Below, piece after piece: positions 26,431 to 34,980 of a stretch of 64,000 nucleotides of DNA. A model generated the notes under the pieces. That model was not told the DNA's origin and did not search any database. It saw nothing but the letters and a program-made list of their open reading frames with translations. Every line of letters begins with the position of its first letter. Positions within the stretch are counted from its first letter, which is position 1. The translations under genes were made by a program, and so were the position numbers. Source of the stretch: Gloeothece verrucosa PCC 7822 (GTDB lineage: Bacteria; Cyanobacteriota; Cyanobacteriia; Cyanobacteriales; Microcystaceae); the NCBI RefSeq assembly GCF_000147335.1, contig NC_014501.1, forward strand, positions 124,001-188,000, read 5' to 3'.

Positions 26431-26878
26431 TAAGACCGCGCTGATAATACTAGCCGAAAAAGTCGGACTGTTCGGGCCCAATGAGCTTAAGGTACTTGAC
26501 GAAATGCTAACCGGCTACTTCGGCGACAACAGCGATAGCGACCACTTTTGGCTCATCGACGATGAGGAGGAGCCGGTGGGGGTTGCATATTGCCAAAGCG
26601 AACGTATGACGGTTGGGACATGGAACCTGTTGTTAATCGCCATCCGACCCGACCGTCAGAGGCAAGGACGCGGTGCGGCACTGATACAATATGTTGAGCA
26701 AATGTTGACGGCGCGTAGCGAGCGCTTGCTTCTGGTGGAAACGTCTGGTCTGGAGAGTTTCGAGGGTACGCGGGCGTTCTACCGTAAGTGTGGTTTTAGT
26801 GAGGAGGCCCGAATCCGCGACTTTTATTCTTCGGGCGAGGATAAAATTATTTACCGCAAAATGCTAAGAGAAGCGTAG
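26405..26878 (+). CDS. GNAT-family N-acetyltransferase, GC-rich
   Basis: 157 aa with the GNAT core: IRPITPDDKTALIILAEKVG, WLIDDEEEPVGVAYC, the acetyl-CoA loop IRPDRQRQGRGAALIQYVEQ, and LLLVETSGLESFEGTRAFYRKCGF. Substrate unknown. Base use differs sharply from the surroundings: in 26521-26580, 37 of 60 bases are G or C, against 23 of 60 in 25321-25380 inside tnpB. This suggests recent acquisition. Its ATG lies inside the end of the tnpB frame, just outside the TnpB element's right end. Confidence 0.88.
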   Translation: MIRPITPDDKTALIILAEKVGLFGPNELKVLDEMLTGYFGDNSDSDHFWLIDDEEEPVGVAYCQSERMTVGTWNLLLIAIRPDRQRQGRGAALIQYVEQMLTARSERLLLVETSGLESFEGTRAFYRKCGFSEEARIRDFYSSGEDKIIYRKMLREA

Positions 26879-26987
26879 GGTTGGCCCTTTTATGCTATAG
26901 CCCGCATAAGATTATTTTGTTTGGTTTGCCCCCACCCTTGTTGGGTGAGGGATGAAAAGGGATAATCACGCGCCGCATTAATATTAG

Positions 26988-27428
26988 TTAAACCTTTTGA
27001 CTAACTGCCTTACGGTATAACTTTTGAATAACCTGCAACAGTTTATCAAAAGTCTTGTTAGAAGATTCTTTATTAGCCGGATCGAGGAGTTGCAATTTAT
27101 CTAATAACAAGGCTTCTTGAGTTTGCACCTCTCCATCGCTATAAATTAACCCACTGAGAGATTCTAATAACTTTAAATAATCTTCTTCAGTAGGATTTTC
27201 CCCTAAATATTCCTCTAACCAAACATAACATTCAGCCGGCTTAATCGGTTTCAATTCCGATAAATACTTTTGGATTTCTGGGTCATTAGCGAGAGCATTT
27301 TCTTCGGCCATTCGATGTAAATATTCTCGTTCAGAAGGTTGAATCACACCATCGATCCAAGCCGCACCGATAACAATCTTCATTAATTGTTTAATTCTTG
27401 GTTGATTTAAGTTTTGTTTGCTGTCCAT
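26988..27428 (-). CDS. TerB-family (tellurite-resistance B-like) protein
   Basis: 146 aa, almost all helical. It has the TerB-like pattern: MKIVIGAAWIDGVIQPSERE with the acidic D-G-x-x-x-x-x-E metal-type site, and a second half LSGLIYSDGEVQTQEALLLD. The family is widespread; a direct role in tellurite resistance is not implied. I chose the ATG at 27428. Translation probably follows rsmB, whose stop codon is only 2 nt upstream, and AAGGAT inside the rsmB end serves as ribosome site. A longer frame to 27563 would lie wholly inside rsmB. Confidence 0.8.
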   Translation of the reverse strand: MDSKQNLNQPRIKQLMKIVIGAAWIDGVIQPSEREYLHRMAEENALANDPEIQKYLSELKPIKPAECYVWLEEYLGENPTEEDYLKLLESLSGLIYSDGEVQTQEALLLDKLQLLDPANKESSNKTFDKLLQVIQKLYRKAVSQKV

Positions 27429-27430
27429 TT

Positions 27431-28783
27431 TTAAAATCCTTTGACTAACTTCACCATAAAAAAACCGTCCATAAGATGCAGATGAGGTAAAACCTTGATC
27501 CACCCGGGTGTTGTCGCAAAAGCGGCAGCAGGAGAAGAGGAAAGAGGCGGCTGTATTTGCCAATTCGGATGATGATGGAGAAAGGCTTCTATGAGTTTTT
27601 CATTTTCTAATGGGTTCAGGGTACAAGTGGCATAAACTAATACCCCTTTCGGTTTGATCCAACTAGCCGCTTCTTCTAGGAGTTCTCTCTGTAAAACAGA
27701 AAGTTCCTCGATCTTTTCGGGTGTTTGTCGCCAACGAATATCAGGCCGTTTGTGCAGGGTTCCTAGTCCTGAACAAGGCGCGTCTATGAGTACGCGATCA
27801 GCCGTTTCTCGAAATTGAGTTAATTGACGACTGTCACCGCTACAGATCTTAATAGAGTTTAGTTGGAGACGTTGGGCATTTTGTTGTACTTTCCGAAGTC
27901 GAGAAGCTACGCGATCACAAGCCCAAATTGTTCCTCGATCCTGCATCAGTTCAGCGATGTGAGTGGTTTTTCCTCCAGGGGCGGCACAAGCATCAATAAT
28001 AATTTCTTCAGGTTGTGGATCTAATAGATGAGTCACTAATTGGGCGCTACTATCTTGTACTGTCCACCACCCCTCCTCAAACCCAGGTAATTGAGAAATT
28101 GATCGGCTTCCCCCTATTAATCTTAATGCTTGGGGGAGGTGAGGGACAGGTAAAACTTTTACCCCTGCCTTGGAAAAACCCAACTCGACCTCCTCAACGG
28201 TGGTTTTTAAAAGGTTTACCCTGATATCGATCATAGCGGGTTGGTTAAACCATTCGCAGAGTTTTTCGGTTTCGCCTTCTCCCCATTCTTCTAACCACTG
28301 TTGGACGATCCAATTGGGAAAACTATGTAAGACTCCTAAACGATTAATCCTATCACTGGGTAATTCTAAAGGATCTTTCCCTTGTGCTTGGATACGGTCA
28401 TACTGTCTTAATATTCCATTGACGACTCCGGACAGTTTTCCGAGTTGATTTTTCTTGGCGAGTTCTACGCTGGTATTCACGGCGGCAGAAACCGGAATTT
28501 GATCTAAATAACGCAGTTGATATAATCCTATTTGCAGAATGATGCGTAGGTCCGGGGGTTGCTGAGTGGCTGTTTTTTTACCGAGTTGTGTGATTAATTG
28601 GTCTAGTGTTCGCACTCGGCGTACAATGCCATAAACTAATTCTGTGACTAAGCCGCGATCTAAACTTTTTAGTTGTGCTTGCTTGAGTCCCTGATCTAAG
28701 GCGATATCAGTATAAGCGTCTTTTCGATAAATGTCTCGAAGAATTGTTACCGCTAATTGTCGAGGATCGGTTTCTAATTTCAT
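27431..28783 (-). CDS. rsmB: 16S rRNA (cytosine-967-C5)-methyltransferase RsmB
   Basis: 450 aa. The NusB-like RNA-binding domain (~1-140, LAVTILRDIYRKDAYTDIAL, GIVRRVRTLDQLI) is followed by a Rossmann methyltransferase (~150-450). SAM site IIDACAAPGGKTTHIAELM, motif IV DAPCSGLGTLHKRPDIRW and motif VI YATCTLNPLENE are visible; the cysteines in PCS and TCT are the release and catalytic residues. It modifies C967 of 16S rRNA. A heptamer repeat array lies just upstream of the ATG (28789-28830). It is the first gene of a two-gene unit with the TerB-like protein. Confidence 0.95.
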   Translation of the reverse strand: MKLETDPRQLAVTILRDIYRKDAYTDIALDQGLKQAQLKSLDRGLVTELVYGIVRRVRTLDQLITQLGKKTATQQPPDLRIILQIGLYQLRYLDQIPVSAAVNTSVELAKKNQLGKLSGVVNGILRQYDRIQAQGKDPLELPSDRINRLGVLHSFPNWIVQQWLEEWGEGETEKLCEWFNQPAMIDIRVNLLKTTVEEVELGFSKAGVKVLPVPHLPQALRLIGGSRSISQLPGFEEGWWTVQDSSAQLVTHLLDPQPEEIIIDACAAPGGKTTHIAELMQDRGTIWACDRVASRLRKVQQNAQRLQLNSIKICSGDSRQLTQFRETADRVLIDAPCSGLGTLHKRPDIRWRQTPEKIEELSVLQRELLEEAASWIKPKGVLVYATCTLNPLENEKLIEAFLHHHPNWQIQPPLSSSPAAAFATTPGWIKVLPHLHLMDGFFMVKLVKGF

Positions 28784-28788
28784 TAAAA

Positions 28789-28830
28789 GTCATTAGTTAT
28801 TAGTCATTAGTTATTAGTCATTGGTCATTA
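28789..28830. repeat. Heptamer array (GTCATTA type), 6 units
   Basis: Six head-to-tail 7-mers, GTCATTA or GTTATTA with one variant GTCATTG, immediately upstream of rsmB. It is the complement of the TAATGAC array at 30486-30562. Confidence 0.85.
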
Positions 28831-28938
28831 GAGGATTTAGGAGGTTTGCTGGTCGATTAGTGACGCTTTCAGTCGTGATTGATTTAAGGGTTGACTTTGA
28901 TGCTTAAACTAAGGACTAACGACCACTGACTAATGACT
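28831..28938. repeat. Left arm of ~108-bp inverted repeat flanking midA
   Basis: Inverted and imperfect copy of 30322-30439. A 25-nt core (28863-28887) matches 30374-30398 exactly in reverse complement, and most of the remaining arm is alignable. The arms end in TAATGAC-type heptamers. Confidence 0.8.
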
Positions 28939-28943
28939 AACTA

Positions 28944-30104
28944 TTAATATTGTAATCCTTTGAGAGATAACTGTTTTTCTGATGGGGTTAATCCTTTACA
29001 TTGTATTAATACCCCAAAGCCGCCTAAACCGCTTGGATCGATCAACTGATGTAAAGCGTCTCGGCGTTGAATCACTTCCCCAAAATTATACTGGCCACTG
29101 GAAAGTTCAGCAAGGCGATCTCCTAATCCCAAGGACATTAAAAACATTCCTTGTTTTGTGCTACCTAATTTTTCTAATCCACATAATTCGCCTTGACGTT
29201 CTAGGGCGGTAAAATCTATGTGAGTGGTTATATCTTGAAGTCCAATATTGATATAAGGGTCGTGGTGATGATGATGTTTATAGTAACAGTTTAATGTGCC
29301 GCGATAGCGTTGGGGATGGTAGTATTTATGGGCGGGATACCCATAGTCAATGGTTAATAAGTACCCTCGTTTTAGCTTTTTAGATAGGGTTTCTAACCAA
29401 GATAAGGCGGCTGTATTGACTTCGGTCTGATATCCTTCGCGATAAGCATCAGAAGGTAGTTCTACTCCCACTAACTGAAAATATTGATTGAAGTCTTGTG
29501 TGGGTTTGTCGATTATCTCTTGAAATTGATTATCAGAGTAAGTTACATAAATTTCTTTTAACTCTCCTCCTTGTATGGCTAGTCGATGAACGGGGAAAGC
29601 ATCTACTAATTCATTACTAAAGGCACAGCCAATAATAGATTCATCTGCTATGTCTTGCCAAGTTTTCCACTCGATTTTAATGCCTTGAGCAAGTTCTGAT
29701 TGTAACTGTTCTTTTTGTCTTGCTATCAAGTCTAGGCTTTGTTCTATTATTTGATATTCTAATTTTTCTAATAAATCAGGAGCAGTTTTTCTAAAATAAT
29801 TTAAAATGTCTGATGCCAATAATCCTAACCCGGCTCCCATTTCCAGCAAAATAAAATGAGAGGGCTGCCCTAAAATTTCCCACATTTCTATAAATTGTTT
29901 AGCTAATAATTCCCCAAAATCAGGGCCTAATGAAGAGGAGGTAAAATAATCTCCTGACTTGCCGATTTTCGCTTTTTCCGAGGAATAATAACCGAATTGA
30001 GGATGATAAAGCACTAGCTGCATATACTCAGAAAAACTGATTCTATGTAGAGGAGATTGATGAATTCGTTCAGTAATAGTCTTAATCAGCGTTGATTCAA
30101 TCAT
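28944..30104 (-). CDS. midA: SAM-dependent methyltransferase, MidA/NDUFAF7 family (DUF185)
   Basis: 386 aa. The family signature is clear: RISFSEYMQLVLYHPQFGYY, KIGKSGDYFTSSSLGPDFGE, the SAM loop ILLEMGAGLGLLASDIL, and SNELVDAFPVHRL followed by LLTIDYGYPAHKYYHPQRY. Mitochondrial MidA/NDUFAF7 methylates an arginine of a complex I subunit, so in cyanobacteria an NDH-1 subunit is a reasonable but unproven target. A run of five histidines (YYKHHHHHDP) lies at the usual family variable loop. The gene is bracketed by long inverted repeats (28831-28938 and 30322-30439). Confidence 0.9.
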   Translation of the reverse strand: MIESTLIKTITERIHQSPLHRISFSEYMQLVLYHPQFGYYSSEKAKIGKSGDYFTSSSLGPDFGELLAKQFIEMWEILGQPSHFILLEMGAGLGLLASDILNYFRKTAPDLLEKLEYQIIEQSLDLIARQKEQLQSELAQGIKIEWKTWQDIADESIIGCAFSNELVDAFPVHRLAIQGGELKEIYVTYSDNQFQEIIDKPTQDFNQYFQLVGVELPSDAYREGYQTEVNTAALSWLETLSKKLKRGYLLTIDYGYPAHKYYHPQRYRGTLNCYYKHHHHHDPYINIGLQDITTHIDFTALERQGELCGLEKLGSTKQGMFLMSLGLGDRLAELSSGQYNFGEVIQRRDALHQLIDPSGLGGFGVLIQCKGLTPSEKQLSLKGLQY

Positions 30105-30321
30105 TTTAACCTAAATATTCCTTAAAAGGCTTAAAAAATAGATGAGCTTGTCCTAAAATTATTAGATGAGAAATTGACGTAAAAATTAGGAAGTTTATGA
30201 ACTTAGAAATAGATAACCGGAAAAAACACACAGAACATCATAATCATTCCTGTATTAAGTGTTAAGAAGAAAGGGTAACTACAAAAAGAAATGATAACCT
30301 ATTTTTTCATAAGAGAGTGAT

Positions 30322-30439
30322 TAGTCATTGGTCATCAGTCCTTGGTACTTAGTTTAAGCGTCAAAGTCAACAATTAAATCAATCACGACTGAAAGCGTAA
30401 CGAATCCACAAGCAAACCCTCCGAGTACCTCTAATGACC
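30322..30439. repeat. Right arm of ~110-bp inverted repeat flanking midA
   Basis: Inverted partner of 28831-28938; see that entry. It is followed by more TAATGAC heptamers. Confidence 0.8.
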
Positions 30440-30463
30440 CATGACCCATGACTAACGACTAAT

Positions 30464-30482
30464 GGGCGCAAGCCTTGCGCCC
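30464..30482. repeat. Perfect 9-bp-arm palindrome inside heptamer cluster
   Basis: GGGCGCAAG-C-CTTGCGCCC sits between heptamer units. A similar GC-rich palindrome lies beside the heptamers at 55972-55991. Confidence 0.8.
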
Positions 30483-30485
30483 CTA

Positions 30486-30562
30486 CTAATGACTAATGAC
30501 TAACGACTAATGACTAATGACTAATGGCTAATGGCTAATGACTAATGACTAATGACTAATGA
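30486..30562. repeat. Heptamer array CTAATGA, 11 units
   Basis: Eleven consecutive 7-mers: eight CTAATGA, two CTAATGG and one CTAACGA. It ends 33 nt before the aspS promoter -35. It resembles the short tandemly repeated repetitive (STRR) heptamers described for filamentous cyanobacteria. Confidence 0.9.
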
Positions 30563-30595
30563 CCAAAATGCTAGATAATGGGCAATGCGTCTAAA

Positions 30596-30636
30596 TTGAC
30601 CCCTGTAGCCCAGGAAATATAATACAATTTGTATTA
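30596..30636 (+). promoter_or_regulatory. aspS promoter with overlapping palindrome
   Basis: -35 TTGACC (30596-30601), 16-nt spacer, -10 TATAAT (30618-30623). A 17-nt palindrome TAATACAATTTGTATTA (30620-30636, arms of 8, one central base) overlaps the -10 and likely the transcription start, a good position for a repressor site. Confidence 0.6.
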
Positions 30637-30659
30637 CAGTAGTAACTAGATCAACAACT

Positions 30660-32447
30660 ATGAGAACTCATTATTGTGGCGAATTAAGAGCAAGTGATAT
30701 AGACAAAACCGTGACCCTGTTCGGGTGGGTAGATCGTTATCGGGATCATGGGGGGGTCATCTTTGCCGATCTACGCGATCGCACGGGAGTGGTGCAAATT
30801 GTCAGTGATTCGCAACGGACACCTGAGTCTTATCAAGCCGCCGCAACTCTACGCAACGAATATGTGATTAAAGTAGAAGGGAGAGTGAGCAAACGTCCTC
30901 CAGAATCGCTCAATCCTAAAATTCCTACTGGTGAAGTCGAAATTTATGCCGATAGCATTGAAATTCTTAATGGAGTTAATAAACAACTTCCTTTTGTAGT
31001 GTCCAGTGAAGAGGCCGAATTAGTCCGCGAAGAAGTCCGCCTAAAATATCGCTATTTAGACTTGAGACGTGAACGCATGATGAACAATCTCAAATTGCGT
31101 CACCAAGTGGTTAAGGCGATGCGGCGTTATTTAGAAGATCAACAAAATTTTATTGAGGTAGAGACTCCTATTTTAACCCGTTCCACCCCTGAAGGAGCCA
31201 GAGACTATTTAGTTCCCTCTCGGGCTAACCCCGGCAAATGGTATGCTTTACCTCAGTCTCCCCAATTATTTAAGCAGTTGTTGATGGTATCGGGAGTAGA
31301 TAGATATTATCAAATCGCGCGGTGTTTTCGAGATGAAGATTTAAGGGCCGATAGACAACCCGAATTTACTCAATTAGATATGGAAATGAGTTTTATGTCT
31401 CTTGATGAGATTTTAGAACTCAATGAGGGGTTAATTGCTCATATTTTCAAAAGCACTAAAAATATAGATATTCCTCTGCCTTTACCCCGTCTTACATATA
31501 CTGATGCTATGGGAAAATACGGGACAGATCGCCCGGATACTCGCTTTGGATTAGAGTTAGTTGACGTTTCCGAAATTGTCAAAGATTGTGCGTTTAAAGT
31601 TTTTTCTGGGGCGGTGAGTAGTGGCGGCGTGGTAAAAATTTTACCGATTCCTGAAGCGGCTAACGTTATTTCTAATGTACAGATTAAACCCGGTGGAGAG
31701 TTATTTAAAGAAGCCGCCGAAGCCGGAGCAAAAGGAATTGCTTATATTCGCATTAAAGAAGGCAATGAATTAGATACCATTGCGGCCATTAAAGATAATC
31801 TGAGTGAGGAGCAAAAACAGCAATTAATCGAAAAAACAGGAGCTAAACCCGGTTATTTATTGCTGTTTGGGGCTGGAGATGTAGACACAGTTAATAAATC
31901 TTTAGCTCGGTTACGGTTAGTGGTTGGGGAAAAATTAGGGTTAATTGATAAAAACAAAATTAACCTACTGTGGGTCACAGATTTCCCGATGTTTGAATGG
32001 AATGCCGAGGAGAAGCGTTTAGAAGCGTTACACCATCCATTTACCGCGCCTAAACCCGAAGATTTACATGATTTATCTCATGCTAGAGCTTTGGCTTATG
32101 ATATGGTTTTTAATGGGATAGAAATCGGTGGGGGCAGTCTGCGGATTTATCAGCGAGACATTCAAGAAAAAGTGTTTGCCACCATTGGATTATCGATGGA
32201 AGAAGCTTACAGTAAATTTGGCTTTCTTCTAGAAGCATTTGAGTATGGAACGCCGCCTCATGGGGGTATTGCTTACGGGTTAGATAGATTAGTCATGCTG
32301 TTAGCCGGTGAAGAATCTATTAGAGATGTGATTGCTTTTCCGAAGACTCAACAAGCCAGTTGTTTACTCACAGAAGCCCCTTCTACAGTTGAACCTAAGC
32401 AATTGAAAGAATTGCACATTGCTTCGACTTTTAAACCTAAATCATAA
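30660..32447 (+). CDS. aspS: Aspartyl-tRNA synthetase
   Basis: Charges tRNA-Asp. The 595 aa are the normal bacterial length: OB-fold anticodon domain (~1-105, [20 protein letters not shown]), class II motif 1 around [20 protein letters not shown], motif 2 [20 protein letters not shown], the bacterial GAD insertion (~290-415) and motif 3 in [20 protein letters not shown]. Many cyanobacterial AspRS also charge tRNA-Asn for the GatCAB route, which cannot be judged here. Its own promoter is at 30596-30623. No strong Shine-Dalgarno precedes the ATG. Confidence 0.98.
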   Translation: MRTHYCGELRASDIDKTVTLFGWVDRYRDHGGVIFADLRDRTGVVQIVSDSQRTPESYQAAATLRNEYVIKVEGRVSKRPPESLNPKIPTGEVEIYADSIEILNGVNKQLPFVVSSEEAELVREEVRLKYRYLDLRRERMMNNLKLRHQVVKAMRRYLEDQQNFIEVETPILTRSTPEGARDYLVPSRANPGKWYALPQSPQLFKQLLMVSGVDRYYQIARCFRDEDLRADRQPEFTQLDMEMSFMSLDEILELNEGLIAHIFKSTKNIDIPLPLPRLTYTDAMGKYGTDRPDTRFGLELVDVSEIVKDCAFKVFSGAVSSGGVVKILPIPEAANVISNVQIKPGGELFKEAAEAGAKGIAYIRIKEGNELDTIAAIKDNLSEEQKQQLIEKTGAKPGYLLLFGAGDVDTVNKSLARLRLVVGEKLGLIDKNKINLLWVTDFPMFEWNAEEKRLEALHHPFTAPKPEDLHDLSHARALAYDMVFNGIEIGGGSLRIYQRDIQEKVFATIGLSMEEAYSKFGFLLEAFEYGTPPHGGIAYGLDRLVMLLAGEESIRDVIAFPKTQQASCLLTEAPSTVEPKQLKELHIASTFKPKS

Positions 32448-32514
32448 CTCGGTGGGATGCGTATTAGGCGCATCCTCTCAAAACTGAAAAACCTAGCTGA
32501 CTTTGATTGACTTT

Positions 32515-32874
32515 ATGAAACTGCTAAAAAAATTAACTGTAAACCATGACTCGCGCTCCCTAATAGCAGCAAAAACCCTGTCTGTGGTTGGGGCGCTTGC
32601 ATTATCTGTTGTCTTAATCTCATTGCCAACCCTAGCTAGAGGAATTTCTACCTTAAGGGGGAGCGGACGTATTAATGTACGTACCCAACCAACCATTAAT
32701 TCTCCTGCGCCTCAGTATGGACTAGCAGGCGATCAAGTCAAGGTTCTTGAATGTGTACAGGATCGAGACAAAAAAGGCAGCGATCTTAACTGGTGTAAAG
32801 TCCAGTTTGTTCGCTCAAAAGCCGTCGGTTGGATTCGCAGCGATTTCATTATCTTTGCTGATGGCGGGGAATAG
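32515..32874 (+). CDS. Secreted SH3b-domain protein
   Basis: 119 aa. The signal peptide (~10-42, LSVVGALALSVVLISLPTLA ending ARG) is followed by a bacterial SH3 domain: GSGRINVRTQPTINSPAP, GLAGDQVKVLECVQDRD, WCKVQFVRSKAVGWIRSDFI. Such domains bind peptidoglycan or partner proteins in the periplasm. A TTG 12 nt upstream (32503) could also start the frame. I prefer the ATG. It follows aspS by about 65 nt and may share its transcript. Confidence 0.8.
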   Translation: MKLLKKLTVNHDSRSLIAAKTLSVVGALALSVVLISLPTLARGISTLRGSGRINVRTQPTINSPAPQYGLAGDQVKVLECVQDRDKKGSDLNWCKVQFVRSKAVGWIRSDFIIFADGGE

Positions 32875-32934
32875 AATTTTTAAAATTTGCTGATTTGTGC
32901 TAATAATTAATAAACATCATCCCTAGTGAAATTC

Positions 32935-33462
32935 ATGCAACATAGAACTAGACTCAAGATAAAACCGCTCTTTTTCGCTCTGACTTTGCTTACCGGCTTG
33001 AGCTTTTCGGGGTGGATTCAAGCTCAAACGGCAACTAATGGGGCTTTAATTCAAGCCCTAGAAACTTTCTTGAAAAAAGAAGGGTTGACGCTTCAAGAAA
33101 CTAAGTATCGCTCGGTTGAAATTGACCTTAACGGTGACAAGAAAAAAGATGCTTTAGTTTTGTTTCAAGACATGAATTGGTGTGGTTCTGGCGGCTGTAC
33201 GATGCTGGTATTTCAAGGAATAGAAAAAGGTTTTCGCCCAGTTTCTCAGATTACCTTAGTTCGAGAACCTGTGATAGTTAGCGAAACTCAAACTAAAGGT
33301 TGGCGCGATATTGTGGTTCGGGTTAGTGGCGGAGGTGGAGAGACAAAAAATGTTGCTCTAAAATTTAATGGTTCTACCTATCCCTCTAACCCTTCGAGTG
33401 AAAAAGCTTTATCGCCACAAACTAAAATTGGCGGCGTTGTCGTCTTTGCTGAACCTCGCTAG
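32935..33462 (+). CDS. Secreted protein with a Ca-loop-like Asp motif
   Basis: 175 aa. The N-terminal signal sequence (FFALTLLTGLSFSGWIQAQT) predicts export. The motif EIDLNGDKKKDALVLFQD is like the D-x-N-x-D-x-x-x-D calcium loop of FG-GAP/EF-hand-like repeats, and CGSGGCTML gives a possible disulfide. No enzyme family recognised. A GTG at 32926 would add three residues. It comes 60 nt after the SH3b gene on the same strand, so both may be cell-envelope proteins of one unit. Confidence 0.7.
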   Translation: MQHRTRLKIKPLFFALTLLTGLSFSGWIQAQTATNGALIQALETFLKKEGLTLQETKYRSVEIDLNGDKKKDALVLFQDMNWCGSGGCTMLVFQGIEKGFRPVSQITLVREPVIVSETQTKGWRDIVVRVSGGGGETKNVALKFNGSTYPSNPSSEKALSPQTKIGGVVVFAEPR

Positions 33463-33483
33463 GTAAGTAGTCGGACTCCCAAT

Positions 33484-33530
33484 AAAGTTAACTATGAGAT
33501 TGGGGAATGGGGAAAGGGCAATGGGGCGCA
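33484..33530. repeat. Fragment related to the 47.4-kb MITE-like element
   Basis: AAAGTTAACTATGAGATTGG and the following GGGGAA/GGGAAAGGGCAATGGGG purine run match, with few changes and one gap, the reverse complement of the right part of the element at 47431-47560. Confidence 0.6.
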
Positions 33531-33547
33531 GGCTTGATCCTTTTAAA

Positions 33548-34819
33548 TTATCTATTTTGAGGTGAAGTTGGTGCAGGAGTCGGAATTGGGGCTGGTGTTG
33601 GGGCTGATGTTGGGGCATTCTTTTTTTGGTTAGCCTGATCAATTTTCGTCATAAAATAATTTTCATTATAACTAATGGCTCTTGCTAATTCTAACCCTTG
33701 TTGAAAGGCGGCTATGGCGCTTGAATAATTATTTTTAGATAAATAAATTTCTCCGATTTTATCATAAGCATTCATCAGCCCATAATAATTATAAGACCTT
33801 TGCTCAACTTTAATTAACTCTCCATAAATTTGTAAAGCATAATCATCTTGTTTGTACTTTCGATAGAGGTCTCCTAATTGAGTTAAAGCTTTGCCGGCTG
33901 CGCCATATTGTTGCAGTGCCCAAGCTAAAGAAAAAGCTTCTTGAAAATTTTGACTGGCTTTTTCAGGTTGATTTAAAGTATCATAATCTTGCCCGATCAA
34001 AATTTTTATATCAGGAATAGATTGTATTTGCTGATTTTTTAAATAATTATTGGCTAAATCTTCTTTGATTTTGACAGCATTGGCCGGTTGCAGGGTTTCG
34101 CTATAAATTTCAGCTAATTGTTTTAAATAAATTCCTTCTTGATAAGAATCTTGCTGTGATTGAGCAATTTTTAATAAGTCTTCATAAATCGGAGCGGCTT
34201 TACCATAATCAAAACGAGATAGATATAAGTCGCCGATAGTAGTTAAGGCTTTAGTCTGTGTGGGTAAGTCTCCCTGCTGACGGGCATTAGCGAGAATTTG
34301 TTGCTGAATATTGATAGATTGATCGATTTTACGTAACTGTTGATAAGCAGTAGCAAAAGCGTCTAACAATTGGGGGGTTAAAGGGCCTTTCTGTTGGGCT
34401 TGTTGTTGTACCAGTACGAGGCGGGTACTGATATTTTTAACATCTTGGGTGCGGCTTTTATCCCAAGCGATGGCACCCACTCTTCCTAATGCCTGTATCT
34501 CTTCCAAATTTCCTAAAAATCGTCTTAATCTTAATTCCCGATACCAAATTTCAAAAGCCCCATCGGTGTTACCTGCATCAAGTTGTGCTTTGGCTTGGGT
34601 GTCTAACTCATCTAAGGCTTCGCGCAGTCTACGCACCTCAAAAGGGGTGAGGGGACGTTTCAGACTAGGGATTAAAGGATCTTTAATGGGAATTTCTAGG
34701 GGACTCGGTTCAAAGCTTTGAGCCGCATTGGCTAAGTTCCCCGTTTCTTGGGAGATGGAAATGGTGAAAACAAGGGCAATCACAGGTATTATTTGGCTCA
34801 ATGGTTTTAAATAGCTCAT
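33548..34819 (-). CDS. TPR-repeat exported protein, 423 aa
   Basis: An N-terminal hydrophobic signal (~8-32, IIPVIALVFTISISQETGNL) precedes a linker (PLEIPIKDPLIPSLKRPLTP). An all-helical TPR solenoid follows (~70-395), for example GDLPTQTKALTTIGDLYLSR and QDDYALQIYGELIKVEQRSY. The tail is low complexity (APTPAPIPTPAPTSPQNR), coded by a near-repetitive DNA stretch at 33560-33625. Likely a periplasmic scaffold protein. It is convergent with the Ca-loop protein gene. Function unknown. Confidence 0.8.
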   Translation of the reverse strand: MSYLKPLSQIIPVIALVFTISISQETGNLANAAQSFEPSPLEIPIKDPLIPSLKRPLTPFEVRRLREALDELDTQAKAQLDAGNTDGAFEIWYRELRLRRFLGNLEEIQALGRVGAIAWDKSRTQDVKNISTRLVLVQQQAQQKGPLTPQLLDAFATAYQQLRKIDQSINIQQQILANARQQGDLPTQTKALTTIGDLYLSRFDYGKAAPIYEDLLKIAQSQQDSYQEGIYLKQLAEIYSETLQPANAVKIKEDLANNYLKNQQIQSIPDIKILIGQDYDTLNQPEKASQNFQEAFSLAWALQQYGAAGKALTQLGDLYRKYKQDDYALQIYGELIKVEQRSYNYYGLMNAYDKIGEIYLSKNNYSSAIAAFQQGLELARAISYNENYFMTKIDQANQKKNAPTSAPTPAPIPTPAPTSPQNR

Positions 34820-34980
34820 ATTTCCTCAGTCAGTCCTGTAATTTTTAATCTAGTCTAGAAATCGATATTTGTTAAGATGTTAAAAATTAAATAACTGTGC
34901 CCAGTTTATCTGAAAACTGCTGAGACTATATTGATTTAAAATAGTCCTAGCTCAAGAAGCGAAGTAGATTATTGATAACG

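Noticed and set aside
27429-27563. N-terminal extension of the TerB-like frame
   Set aside because: Lies wholly inside the rsmB 3' end; extension sequence is unlike the family, and the ATG at 27428 is well placed.
30486-30562. Possible CRISPR array
   Set aside because: Units are 7 bp with no spacers and no cas genes; a heptamer tandem repeat.
33409-33642. Minus-strand frame across the end of the TPR gene
   Set aside because: Alternative frame of the Pro/Ala-rich tail and intergenic repeat DNA.
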